A DNA stretch of 64,000 nt, from the NCBI RefSeq assembly GCF_029892105.1, contig NZ_JARZAJ010000030.1, forward strand, positions 17,611-81,610. The letters run 5' to 3'. Below are positions 26,412 to 34,452 of the stretch, in pieces. The stretch comes from Kitasatospora sp. GP82 (lineage in GTDB: Bacteria > Actinomycetota > Actinomycetes > Streptomycetales > Streptomycetaceae). The notes under the pieces were generated by a model. It saw only the letters and a list, made by a program, of their open reading frames with translations. It did not search any database and was not told the origin of the DNA. Positions within the stretch are counted from its first letter, which is position 1; each line of letters starts with the position of its first letter. Both the position numbers and the translations under genes were made by a program.

Positions 26412-27442
26412 CGGCCCGGCCCCCGTTCCGCCCTGCGCTTGACGTAGGAGTTCAGCAGCGCGGCCAGCAGCAGCATCGCGCCGAGGAAGAACTTGAACCA
26501 GTCCGGGTTCCACTGGGCGTAGACGATGCCCTTGCTGGTCATACCGAAGATCAGCGCCCCGAGGGCCGAGCCGACGACCGAGCCGTAGCCGCCGGTGATC
26601 AGACAGCCGCCGATCACCGCCGCCACGATGTAGATCAGCTCATTGCCCACGCCCTCCCCCGACTGCACGGTGTCGAAGGAGAACAGCAGGTGCTGTCCGA
26701 GCACCCAGGCGCAGAAGCCCACGCCCAGGTACAGACAGGTCTTGGTACGGGCCACCGGTACCCCGACGGCCCGGGCGGCCGCCGCGTCGCCGCCGACCGC
26801 GAAGATCCAGTTGCCGAAGCGGGTCCGCAGCAGGATCCAGCTGCCCAGGACGACCAGGCCGAGCCACCACCACACCGTCGCCTTCAGGGTCAGCCCGCCC
26901 ACCGTGAACTGGGAGGCGAACAGCCAGTGGCAGGAGGCGAAGCCCTGCATGTCGCCGATCGGCTTGGTGGAGACCGTGCCGGAGACCAGTTTGGTGACGC
27001 CCAGGTTGGCGCCGGTCAGCATCAGGAAGGTGCCCAGCGTGACGATGAAGCTCGGCAGTCCGGTGCGGGCCAGCAGCCAGCCGTTGAGGGAGCCGATCCC
27101 GAGTGCCACCGCCAGCGAGACCAGGACGCCGACCCAGGTGATGGCGGTCAACTGGTACGAGATCATCGAGGAGGTCAGCGCGGTGGTGGTCACCGCGACC
27201 CCGGCGGAGAGGTCGAACTCGCCGCCGATCATCAGCAGCGCGACCGGCACCGCCATGATCCCGATGGTCGAGGCGGCGTAGAGGACGGTGCCGATCGAGG
27301 CGGGCCGCAGGAAGCTCTCCGCCACCACGGAGAAGAAGAGGAAGACCGCGACGGCCGCCAGCAGCGCCCCGAGCTCCGGACGCGAATGGTGCCGGTGGCG
27401 CACCGGCCCGGTGTCGGTGAGCACATCCTGCGGCGCGCTCAC
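26408..27442 (-). CDS. Sugar ABC transporter permease (CUT2 type)
   Basis: A 344-residue membrane protein with about ten hydrophobic helices. Markers of the ribose/fructose/inositol permease family are PVALLMIGGEFDLSAGVAVT, GSLNGWLLARTGLPSFIVTL with GTFLML, GGDAAAARAVGVPVARTK (the cytoplasmic coupling segment) and IYIVAAVIGGCLITGGYGSV. The start GTG 27442 overlaps the TGA of the binding-protein gene. It forms the channel with the ATPase downstream. Confidence 0.92.
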   Translation of the reverse strand: MSAPQDVLTDTGPVRHRHHSRPELGALLAAVAVFLFFSVVAESFLRPASIGTVLYAASTIGIMAVPVALLMIGGEFDLSAGVAVTTTALTSSMISYQLTAITWVGVLVSLAVALGIGSLNGWLLARTGLPSFIVTLGTFLMLTGANLGVTKLVSGTVSTKPIGDMQGFASCHWLFASQFTVGGLTLKATVWWWLGLVVLGSWILLRTRFGNWIFAVGGDAAAARAVGVPVARTKTCLYLGVGFCAWVLGQHLLFSFDTVQSGEGVGNELIYIVAAVIGGCLITGGYGSVVGSALGALIFGMTSKGIVYAQWNPDWFKFFLGAMLLLAALLNSYVKRRAERGPGR

Positions 27443-28428
27443 CGGGTGCCCCGGGCGACGTACTGGGCCAGGGCGGCGGCGTCGTCCTTGGTGAGCACCT
27501 GCGGACCGGTGAGCACCGGTTTGCCGCCGCCGAGGGCGTCCAGGTTGTAGCGGTAGAGCCAGAGCAGGTCCACGCCCTCGTACCCCTGGAGGTAGGGCTG
27601 CTGGTCGACGGCGAAGCCGACCGTCCCCGCCTGGAGGCCGGCCACCACCTGGGTGCCGAGGTCGAAGGTGTCCAGCTCGACGCTGCGCCGGGCGTCCTGG
27701 ACGGCCTGGAGGCCGGTGGCGGCGAGCGGTGCGCTGAGGGTGAGGACGGTGTCCAGGGCCGGGTCGGCCTGGAGCTTGGCCGCGATCGAGGCCCTGGCGT
27801 CGGGCAGGTTGACCCCGTCCACGTAGAGGGTCTGGAGCTGCCCGGAGAAGGCTGCCCTGGCGCCGGCGCAGCGCTGTTCCTGGCCGATGTTCCCCTGTTC
27901 GTGGATCACGCACAGTACGTCCTTGCGGCCACGGGCGGCGAGGGTCGTACCCGCCGCCTGACCGGCCGTCGTCTCGTCCTGGCCGATATGGGTGAGCGCG
28001 CCGAAGCGGGCGGAGAACTCCTGGCCCGAGTTGATGCTGATCACCGGAATGCCCGCCGCCTTCGCCCTGGCCAGCGGCGCGGCCAGCGCCTCGCCCTTGG
28101 CGAGTGAGACCAGCAGGCCGTCGACCTTCTGGTCGACGGCCGCGTCGACCAGCTGGACCTGGCCCTGGGTCTGCGCGTCGTTGGAGTAGAGGAAGGTGAT
28201 GTTGTCCTTGGCGGCGGCCTGCTCGGCGCCCTTGCGGACGGTGTCCCAGAAGGCGTCGCCCGCCCCGGCGTGAGTGACCATGGCCACCTTCCACCGCGGG
28301 GTGTCCACCGCCCCGCCCGCGCTGCTCACCGCCCGGCTGCGGGCCTGTTCGGCGCGCAGTCCGCCGGTGCTGCTGCACCCGGCCGCCAGCAGGGTCAGGG
28401 CGAGGAGCAGCGATACGGTACGTGGCAT
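27439..28428 (-). CDS. Sugar-binding lipoprotein of the ABC importer
   Basis: A 329-residue periplasmic-binding-protein-like lipoprotein, first gene of the operon. The signal is MPRTVSLLLALTLLAAGCSS with the lipobox LAAGC (Cys 18), so the mature protein is tethered outside the membrane. The fold is the ribose-binding type-1 family: WKVAMVTHAGAGDAFWDTVR, LVDAAVDQKVDGLLVSLAKG, IPVISINSGQ, HIGQDETTAGQAAG and GTVGFAVDQQPYLQGYEGVD. ATG 28428 has GGGAGG only one base away, so a GTG 12 codons upstream is an alternative start. Confidence 0.9.
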   Translation of the reverse strand: MPRTVSLLLALTLLAAGCSSTGGLRAEQARSRAVSSAGGAVDTPRWKVAMVTHAGAGDAFWDTVRKGAEQAAAKDNITFLYSNDAQTQGQVQLVDAAVDQKVDGLLVSLAKGEALAAPLARAKAAGIPVISINSGQEFSARFGALTHIGQDETTAGQAAGTTLAARGRKDVLCVIHEQGNIGQEQRCAGARAAFSGQLQTLYVDGVNLPDARASIAAKLQADPALDTVLTLSAPLAATGLQAVQDARRSVELDTFDLGTQVVAGLQAGTVGFAVDQQPYLQGYEGVDLLWLYRYNLDALGGGKPVLTGPQVLTKDDAAALAQYVARGTR

Positions 28429-28444
28429 GCCTCCCAGTGTCAGC

Positions 28445-28463
28445 TGACGGTGCCGTACCGTCA
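28445..28463. promoter_or_regulatory. Perfect palindrome upstream of the sugar operon (candidate operator)
   Basis: TGACGGT (28445-28451), GCCGT, ACCGTCA (28457-28463): 7-bp perfect arms beginning 17 bp upstream of the binding-protein start codon. Its position fits a repressor site for a sugar-responsive regulator. No regulator gene is adjacent. Confidence 0.5.
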
Positions 28464-28745
28464 CGTATGCACCGCCGCCGCGCCGCCGCGCGGGTGACGG
28501 GGGTTGACGGCACGGCAGGTCCCCGCTCGGTGCGGCAGGGCCGGGCCCATCAGACGGACCTACCCGCACGGGTGGCACACTTATCCCCGCACAAGCCGGT
28601 TCCCAGCAACATGTGATGTTCCTCTCAGCTTCCTTTCAGCGTGATGAGCAACTGATCTTCCGTTCGAAACCGTCTGATCCCATCGGAGTGCGTGCCGGGC
28701 CAGCGTGCCCGGCCGGTCGGCCAGCAACCCGGATACGAGAACTAG
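28464..28745. other. Divergent promoter region between sugar operon and esterase
   Basis: It must carry promoters for both directions. Apart from the palindrome beside it I see no convincing promoter hexamers. A short repeat (CTCAGCTTCCTTTCAGC) lies at about 28624-28640. Confidence 0.35.
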
Positions 28746-29867
28746 ATGCAACTGACAGGTAAGCCCTTTCTGATCCTCACGATCATCCTCGTGCCGATCG
28801 CCATGGCGGCCGCGCTACTGCTGTGGGGCAAGGTGCGCGGGCCCAAGCCGCTGCAGTTCCTGTCCAGGCTGATCATGATCCTCTTCTGCCAGATCACCGC
28901 CGTGCTCCTGGTCTTCGTCCTGGTGAACAACGCCAACCTGCTCTACGGCAACTGGGACGACCTGCTCGGCACCGGCAGCCACATCCGGTCCGTTCCCGTG
29001 GTGGCCAAGGAGGACCCGAACGCCGGTCCGGGCAACGACGCCAAGAACAAGCCCAAGGTGCTGCAGAAGTTCACCCCGGTCGACGACCCGAAGGTGCCCA
29101 AGGACGTCCAGACCACCGATCTGAAGGGCCAGCTCTCCGGCGTGGACGGCGAGGTCGTCGTCTGGCTGCCGCCGCAGTACAACGACCCGGCGTACAAGGA
29201 CAAGAAGTTCCCGGTCGTCGAGCTGCTCCCGGGCTTCCCCGGCTCGTCCTCGACCTGGTTCGGCACCCTCAAGGTCTCCGAGAAGCTCAAGCCGCTGATG
29301 CAGAACGGGCAGGTCACCCCGTTCATCCTGGTCTCCCCCCGCACCCAGCTGCTCGGCCGCATCGACACCGGCTGTGCCGACGTCCCCGGCAAGGTCAACG
29401 CGGACACCTGGATCTCCCGGGACGTCCCGCAGATGATCACGGACAACTTCCGGGTGGACGAGTCGCCCGAGCGCTGGGCCATCGCCGGGTACTCGGCCGG
29501 CGCCCACTGCGCCACCAGGCTGAGCGTGGAGCACCCCAACCGCTACCGCGCGGGCGTCAGCCTCTCCGGTTACAACGACCCGGCCCAGGAGCCGGACTCG
29601 CTGACCGCGAAGGACCCGCACCTGAAGGAGCTCTCCAACCCGCTGAACATGCTCAAGAGCGCCCCTCAGCCGCCGAAGATCTCGCTCTTCATGACCGGGA
29701 ACAAGGGCGACGGCTACGAGGCCGCCGTCGCGATGAAGGCCGCCGCCAAGGCGCCGACCGCGGTCACCGTCCAGGAGACCACCGGACCGCACACCACGGA
29801 CACCTGGAGCCCGCTGCTCCCGGAGATATTCCGCTGGCTCTCGGGCATCATCCCGGCGCAGCACTGA
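28746..29867 (+). CDS. Membrane-anchored esterase (esterase D / mycolyltransferase-like alpha/beta hydrolase)
   Basis: A 373-residue protein. Two N-terminal membrane helices (PFLILTIILVPIAMAAALLL and RLIMILFCQITAVLLVFVLV) place the catalytic domain outside the membrane. The hydrolase part has VELLPGFPGSSSTWFG, the nucleophile elbow WAIAGYSAGAHCATRL (Ser about residue 247), SGYNDPAQEP, MTGNKGDGYEAA (Asp/Glu region) and TTGPHTTDTWSPLLPEIF with the catalytic His, the pattern of the putative-esterase family that includes antigen-85-like proteins. The substrate is unknown. A perfect 32-bp palindrome follows the gene. Confidence 0.85.
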   Translation: MQLTGKPFLILTIILVPIAMAAALLLWGKVRGPKPLQFLSRLIMILFCQITAVLLVFVLVNNANLLYGNWDDLLGTGSHIRSVPVVAKEDPNAGPGNDAKNKPKVLQKFTPVDDPKVPKDVQTTDLKGQLSGVDGEVVVWLPPQYNDPAYKDKKFPVVELLPGFPGSSSTWFGTLKVSEKLKPLMQNGQVTPFILVSPRTQLLGRIDTGCADVPGKVNADTWISRDVPQMITDNFRVDESPERWAIAGYSAGAHCATRLSVEHPNRYRAGVSLSGYNDPAQEPDSLTAKDPHLKELSNPLNMLKSAPQPPKISLFMTGNKGDGYEAAVAMKAAAKAPTAVTVQETTGPHTTDTWSPLLPEIFRWLSGIIPAQH

Positions 29868-29880
29868 CGCCGACCGCAGG

Positions 29881-29912
29881 AAGGGCCCGCCGGAACGTTC
29901 CGGCGGGCCCTT
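29881..29912. terminator. Perfect 32-bp palindromic terminator
   Basis: AAGGGCCCGCCGGAAC at 29881-29896 is followed directly by its exact reverse complement to 29912. It begins 14 bp after the esterase stop and serves the plus strand; it could also stop transcription coming from the right. Confidence 0.85.
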
Positions 29913-29974
29913 CCGCTTGTCCCGGCGGTGCCCGGGTCCGCTCGGATTCCGGATCCGGCGATCCCGGCCGCCGC

Positions 29975-30784
29975 TCAGCCGACCTCGACCGCCCGGCGCC
30001 TGCCGCGCCGGCGGCGGGGCCAGGGGAAGAGTCTGAGTGAACGTTTCGCCGCCAGGTCCTCCATCCACCCGAAGCAGAGGACGAACAGCGCGATCAGCGG
30101 CAGGGCGATCATCAGCGGGAACCAGTGACTGCGCAGCAGCCACTGGCCGTGCTGGAACATGAAGTCGATGTCCCACAGCTTGTCGATGATCGGGATCGAC
30201 AGGACCAGCGCGGTGTTGTGCCACAGGTACACGCTGACCGCTCGGGCGTTGAGCAGGCTGATCAGACCGTTCCAGCGCTCCAGGGGCCTGGGCCAGCGCT
30301 CCCAGGACGGGCTGAGGTGGAGCAGCAGCAGGACGTAGCCGAAGGACCAGACCGCCTGGGCGATCGGGACGCTGCCCAGGTCGCCCTGCATCGTCGGGTC
30401 CTCGACCGGCCTGCTGAACAGCCACCACATTCCCGCCACCATGATCAGTGGCGCCAGGGACGGCGCCAGGGACGGCGGCAGCTTGCGCAGCAGCCCCTCC
30501 AGGTGCGCCATACCGAGGATCCAGCAGGAGCCGAAGGTGGTGAAGTCGGTGACGGTCTCCCAGATCCGCCCCTGCTGGTCGAACAGCCCGGAGTTGATGA
30601 GGATCGACAGCGCGGGCGGGGTGAACACCGTGATCCAGGGCTGCCTGCGCAGCGCCTTGAGCATCAGCGGCGAGAACAGCACGTACCGGAGGTAGGCGCG
30701 CAGGTACCAGAGCGGCACGGCGATCTGCGTGCACAGGATGAACGCCTTGCCCGCCCAGAGCTGGTAGCCGTGCACCGGGACCAT
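29975..30784 (-). pseudogene. Acyltransferase-3-type membrane protein, N-terminally truncated
   Basis: From about ATG 30784 the minus strand reads as the C-terminal ~60% of an acyltransferase-3-family protein: AVPLWYLRAYLRYVLFSPLM, TFGSCWILGMAHLEGLL, VWSFGYVLLLLHLSP, NARAVSVYLWHNTALVLSIP and a basic tail. The N-terminal helices with the catalytic His and Arg are missing. Upstream the frame runs into unrelated sequence (a DUF1254 remnant on the other strand and the palindromic element). It may still be transcribed but should not be active. The break lies at about 30790-30805. Confidence 0.7.
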
Positions 30785-30805
30785 GGTGTCGGAGGCCCCG
30801 AGCGC

Positions 30806-30919
30806 CACTGGCTCCCCGCCCCCAGTGGGCAGTTCAACGTGATCCTGCGGATGTACTGGCCCAAGCCGAGTGTGCTGGACGGTGGTTGGAAGCCGCCGGC
30901 GATCATCCAAGCCCCGTAG
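30806..30919 (+). pseudogene. DUF1254/DUF1214-domain protein, C-terminal remnant
   Basis: The plus strand encodes HWLPAPSGQFNVILRMYWPK then PSVLDGGWKPPAI before TAG 30919. This is the characteristic end of DUF1254/DUF1214 proteins (NWLPAP...LRLYWPKP..LDGSWxPP). Everything upstream is lost, and the fragment begins where the truncated acyltransferase of the opposite strand stops, so a single rearrangement joined two broken genes. Confidence 0.7.
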
Positions 30920-30946
30920 GGCCGCTCCTGAGCACGGCACCGGCCA

Positions 30947-31070
30947 TGCACTGTCCAGGGGCATGGGGCTCCTCTTGACCAACTGCGTGCGCGGCCAGCC
31001 ATGCAACTTCGCAGTGGGCTGGTCACGCACGCGGTTGGTCAAGAGGAGCCAGCGCCCCCAGGACAGTGCA
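30947..31070. repeat. 124-bp imperfect palindromic element
   Basis: The ends are exact inverted copies (TGCACTGTCC at 30947 and GGACAGTGCA ending at 31070). The arms of about 53 bp share CTCCTCTTGACCAAC, GCGTGCG and CCAGCC with few mismatches, around a ~16-base centre. It carries no gene. It sits at the breakpoint of two truncated genes and is related to a diverged stretch at 43729-43870. A non-autonomous mobile element or a REP-like element are both possible. Confidence 0.75.
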
Positions 31071-31090
31071 ACTGGCTGCCCGGGGTTCGC

Positions 31091-32683
31091 TCACGCCAGT
31101 TCGAGGGCCAGGTAGAAGTCGACCCGGTCCTCCAGGCGGGAGAGGTCACGGCCGGTCAGCTCCTCGATCCGGCCGATCCGGTAGCGCAAGGTGTTGACGT
31201 GGACGTGCAGGCCGGCGGCGCAGCGGGTCCAGGAGCCGTCCGAGCGCAGGAACGCCTCCAGGGTGCGGACCAGGTCCGCCTGGTGCTCGATGTCGTAGGC
31301 GATCACCCGGTCGAGCAGTCGGCTGCGGAAGGCTCGCCGGACCTCGTCGGGCACGGCTGCCAACAGCAGGACGTGCGAGGCCAGTTCCTCCGGTCCGGCC
31401 ACGCAGACCCGGCCGACCCGGGCGGCGGCGATCCGCCGGGCGTGCCGGGCCTCCTCCAGCGCACCGCGCAGACCGCCGGCCTCCGAGGCGGGGGCGGAGA
31501 CACCGAGGGTGATCCGGCCCTCCGAGCCGAGTCCGGCCTCCAGCGGGGCGAGCAGCTCGCGCAGTGCGTCGGCGGGGACGGCGGAGTCGACGGCGGGGAG
31601 CACCACCACGGCACCGGTGCCCGCCCCGGCCACCAGGGCCCGGTCGGTGGCCTCGGTCAGAGCTTCCTCCAGGATTGAACGCACCGCTCCCTCGGGTAGA
31701 CCTGTTCCTTCGGCGCTCAGCACCAGCCAGTTGCCCTCCGAGGCGACGGGCTGCTGCTCGGTGCCCTCGTAGCGGGCGGCCATCGCCGAGGAAGCGTACA
31801 GCGTCTTGCTGATCTCGGACGGGTCGGCGTCACGCTGAAGGAGCGTCAGCACCTCGTCGGCGAGCCGGCGGCGCAGCCGGCGGCTCTCGTCCCTGCGGGT
31901 GCGCTCGGCGGCGACCAGGCGGGCCAGGTTGTCGGCGAGCTGCTGGCGTTTGGTGGTCCACTCGGTGACGTCCCCGGCCACCGCGAGCACCCAGTCGGCG
32001 AGCGGTGACTCGGTCTCGGGAGTGGTGGAGGCGGGCAGCAGCGAGTAGGCGCCGGTGGCCAGCCGGGCCCGGTGCGGGGGGCGGCGGCGCTGGCGCTGGG
32101 CGGCGAGATGGGTGCGGACCAGCTGGTCGCGGTCCGCGGCGGAGAGCCGGTCGACGGGGCCCGCGATCACCCGTCCGGTGGGCGTGAGCACCCAGCAGTC
32201 CAGGTCCAGGTCGCCGCCGAGCAGGTCGAGCACGGCATCCAGGCCGCCGCCGCCCGCGGCGGAGACCAGCATCCGGTGCCGGTCGACCAGGGCGGCGAGA
32301 TCGGCGGCCCGGTCGGCGGAGACCTGGCGGCCGATGAACTCGGTCACGGTACCGAAGGCGATGTCGTCGGGGACGGCGAGCAGGGGCATCCGGTGGCGGC
32401 GGCACGCCTCCACCAGGTCCTCGGGTACCGGGCCGACCTCGGCCTCGCCGGCGGCCAGGGCGACGGCGCCGCCGGCCACGATGGTGCGGACGAACCGCTC
32501 GGAGTCCTCGGGCCCGGTCCGCCAGAGCATGCCGGTGAGCACCAGCTCACCGCCGTGCAGATAGCGGCCGGGGTCGTGCAGGTCCGTGGTCATGACACCG
32601 CTGACCTGCCGGTCGAGCTCGTCCTCGGCAGCGAGCAATCGCAGCCGCGGGGCGCCGGGGGCGAGCAGGTCACGGACGCGCAT
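31091..32683 (-). CDS. pucR: PucR-family transcriptional regulator
   Basis: A 530-residue protein. The N-terminal PucR domain covers about residues 8-125 (LLAAEDELDRQVSGVMTTDL and HDPGRYLHGGELVLTGMLW). The central part is less conserved. The C-terminal HTH of PucR/CdaR type is at about 465-530 (LVRTLEAFLRSDGSWTRCAA, GLHVHVNTLRYRIGRIEELT). PucR controls purine catabolism in Bacillus. Here it is divergent from the xanthine dehydrogenase genes with 399 bp between starts, so it is the obvious candidate to regulate them; whether as activator or repressor cannot be seen. Confidence 0.88.
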   Translation of the reverse strand: MRVRDLLAPGAPRLRLLAAEDELDRQVSGVMTTDLHDPGRYLHGGELVLTGMLWRTGPEDSERFVRTIVAGGAVALAAGEAEVGPVPEDLVEACRRHRMPLLAVPDDIAFGTVTEFIGRQVSADRAADLAALVDRHRMLVSAAGGGGLDAVLDLLGGDLDLDCWVLTPTGRVIAGPVDRLSAADRDQLVRTHLAAQRQRRRPPHRARLATGAYSLLPASTTPETESPLADWVLAVAGDVTEWTTKRQQLADNLARLVAAERTRRDESRRLRRRLADEVLTLLQRDADPSEISKTLYASSAMAARYEGTEQQPVASEGNWLVLSAEGTGLPEGAVRSILEEALTEATDRALVAGAGTGAVVVLPAVDSAVPADALRELLAPLEAGLGSEGRITLGVSAPASEAGGLRGALEEARHARRIAAARVGRVCVAGPEELASHVLLLAAVPDEVRRAFRSRLLDRVIAYDIEHQADLVRTLEAFLRSDGSWTRCAAGLHVHVNTLRYRIGRIEELTGRDLSRLEDRVDFYLALELA

Positions 32684-33082
32684 CCGCAGACTCCTTCGTA
32701 TGAATGGGGGGTGAGGGGCTCACAGTGTGCCCGAGATCCGACAGTGGGTGTTACGTATCAACGGGCTCCCGGGTCACGGGCTCGTAGCTTCGGAATCACG
32801 GCCGGATTACGGTCGTAGATAGCAGTGGACAGACCGCTGTACAGGGCAATTGTCCGCCTTAGAGGAACGTACAGGATGTCCAGCAGGAGCAGGGCAAGGG
32901 CTTCATGCCATCGGTGACTGCCAGTGGGCCCCGTCACAGCGGTTCACTGGCCACACGCCGCCGGACACATCCCGGTGACCAGGACGTGGCGCCGAGGCAA
33001 CGAAGCGCTAGGACGGTCCGAACACCGGGTTCCGGGCACTGTGCCCACGGTCTGGCTGGCAACGACTTGAGGAGACACCCGC
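32684..33082. promoter_or_regulatory. Intergenic control region between pucR and xdh
   Basis: No gene fits here. It contains two direct repeats, GTACAGGGCAATTGTCC (32839-32855) and GTACAGGATGTCC (32869-32881), and a GGACA (32827-32831) facing the first TGTCC. These are candidate regulator sites placed about 200 bp upstream of the xdhB start, which implies a long leader or an upstream promoter. Confidence 0.4.
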
Positions 33083-33970
33083 ATGGAGTTCCTTCGGCCC
33101 GCCACCTGGGACGAGGCTCTCGCGGTGAAGGCTGAGTACCCGACCGCGCTGCCCATCTCGGGCGGTACGGACGTGATGGTCGAGATGAACTTCGACGTGC
33201 ACCGGCCATCCGCGATTCTCGACCTGAACCGCATCACCGAGCTGTCTCAGTGGGAGATCACTGGGGATGTGGTGAAGCTCGGCGCCTCGGTGCCCTACTC
33301 CCGGATCATCGACGAGCTGTCCGGGCCCCTCCCCGGGCTCGCGCTGGCGGCGCACACCGTCGGCTCCCCGCAGATCCGCAACCGTGGCGGTGTCGGCGGC
33401 AACCTCGGTGCGGCCTCGCCCGCCGGCGACTCGCACCCCGCGCTGCTCGCCGCCGGACGTGACGTCTTCGTCGAGGTCGCCTCGGTCCGTGGCACCCGGA
33501 TGATCGCCATCGACGACTTCTACGTCGGCGTGAAGCGCAACTCGATGGAGCAGGACGAGCTGATCCGTGCGGTGCACATCCCGGTCGCGGACGGCCCGCA
33601 GCAGTTCTCGAAGATCGGCACCCGCAATGCGATGGTCATCGCGGTCTGCGCCTTCGGTTTCGCGCTGCACCCCAAGAACGGCACGGTCGGCACCGGGATC
33701 GGCTCGGCCGCTCCCACGCCGCGCCGCGCCGTCGAGGCCGAGGAGTACCTGCAGGGCGTACTCGCCGAACGCGGTCTGTGGGAGTCGGGCGACCTGCTCG
33801 GCACCGAGGTGATCCAGAAGTTCGGCGAGCTGGTCAAGGCCGCCGCCTCCCCGATCGACGACGTCCGGGGCACCGCCGACTACCGGCGCCACGCGCTGGC
33901 CGTGATGGCCCGCCGCACCCTCACCTGGACGTGGAACGACTACAGCAAGCAGATCAGGAGCGCGGCATGA
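33083..33970 (+). CDS. xdhB: Xanthine dehydrogenase FAD-binding subunit
   Basis: A 295-residue protein of CO-dehydrogenase-flavoprotein type. FAD motifs: PISGGTDVMVEM (~28-39), TVGSPQIRNRGGVGGNLGAA then SPAGDSHPALLAAG (~92-125). The C-terminal CO_deh_flav_C domain covers about 185-290. It passes electrons from the 2Fe-2S subunit to NAD+ during oxidation of hypoxanthine or xanthine to urate. GGAG lies upstream of ATG 33083. The stop overlaps the next start by 4 bp. Subunit letters follow the E. coli scheme. Confidence 0.93.
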   Translation: MEFLRPATWDEALAVKAEYPTALPISGGTDVMVEMNFDVHRPSAILDLNRITELSQWEITGDVVKLGASVPYSRIIDELSGPLPGLALAAHTVGSPQIRNRGGVGGNLGAASPAGDSHPALLAAGRDVFVEVASVRGTRMIAIDDFYVGVKRNSMEQDELIRAVHIPVADGPQQFSKIGTRNAMVIAVCAFGFALHPKNGTVGTGIGSAAPTPRRAVEAEEYLQGVLAERGLWESGDLLGTEVIQKFGELVKAAASPIDDVRGTADYRRHALAVMARRTLTWTWNDYSKQIRSAA

Positions 33971-34452
33971 GGGTCACTTTCACCGCCAACGGCAAGCCGG
34001 TAGAGGCGGACGACGTCTGGGAGGGCGAGAGCCTCCTGTACGTGCTGCGCGAGCGGGTCGGCCTGCCGGGCTCGAAGAACGCCTGCGAGCAGGGCGAGTG
34101 CGGCTCCTGCACGGTCTACCTGGACGGCACCCCCGTGTGTTCGTGTCTGGTCGCGGCCGGCCAGGTGCAGGGCCGCGAGGTCCGCACCGTCGAGGGCCTG
34201 ACCGACGAGAACGGCGAGCTGGGCCTGGTCCAGCAGGCGTTCATCGACGCCGGCGCCGTGCAGTGCGGCTTCTGCACCCCCGGGCTGCTGGTGCAGACCG
34301 ACGCGCTGCTGGAGCAGGACGCCCAGCCGAGCGACTCCGACATCCGCGAGGCGCTGTCGGGCAACCTGTGCCGCTGCACCGGTTACGAGAAGATCATGGA
34401 CGCGGTGCGGCTCGCCTCCGCCCGCAAGTGCGCGAAGGAGACCAGCGCATGA
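33967..34452 (+). CDS. xdhC: Xanthine dehydrogenase 2Fe-2S subunit
   Basis: 161 residues. The plant-type 2Fe-2S cluster is bound by CEQGECGSC and the Cys in GTPVCSC (~43-65), and the second, proximal cluster by QCGFCTPG (~102) and NLCRCTGY (~137). It links the molybdenum centre to FAD. It overlaps its neighbours by 4 bp on both sides, so the three subunits are translationally coupled. Confidence 0.95.
   Translation: MRVTFTANGKPVEADDVWEGESLLYVLRERVGLPGSKNACEQGECGSCTVYLDGTPVCSCLVAAGQVQGREVRTVEGLTDENGELGLVQQAFIDAGAVQCGFCTPGLLVQTDALLEQDAQPSDSDIREALSGNLCRCTGYEKIMDAVRLASARKCAKETSA

Noticed and set aside
26408..28513. A single 701-residue fusion of permease with an upstream domain
   Set aside because: The upstream part is an out-of-frame reading of the binding-lipoprotein gene. 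The permease has its own GTG start overlapping that gene's stop.
30947..31070. An attachment site or tRNA-derived repeat
   Set aside because: The symmetry is that of a palindrome without cloverleaf elements, and no integrase or tRNA gene is nearby.
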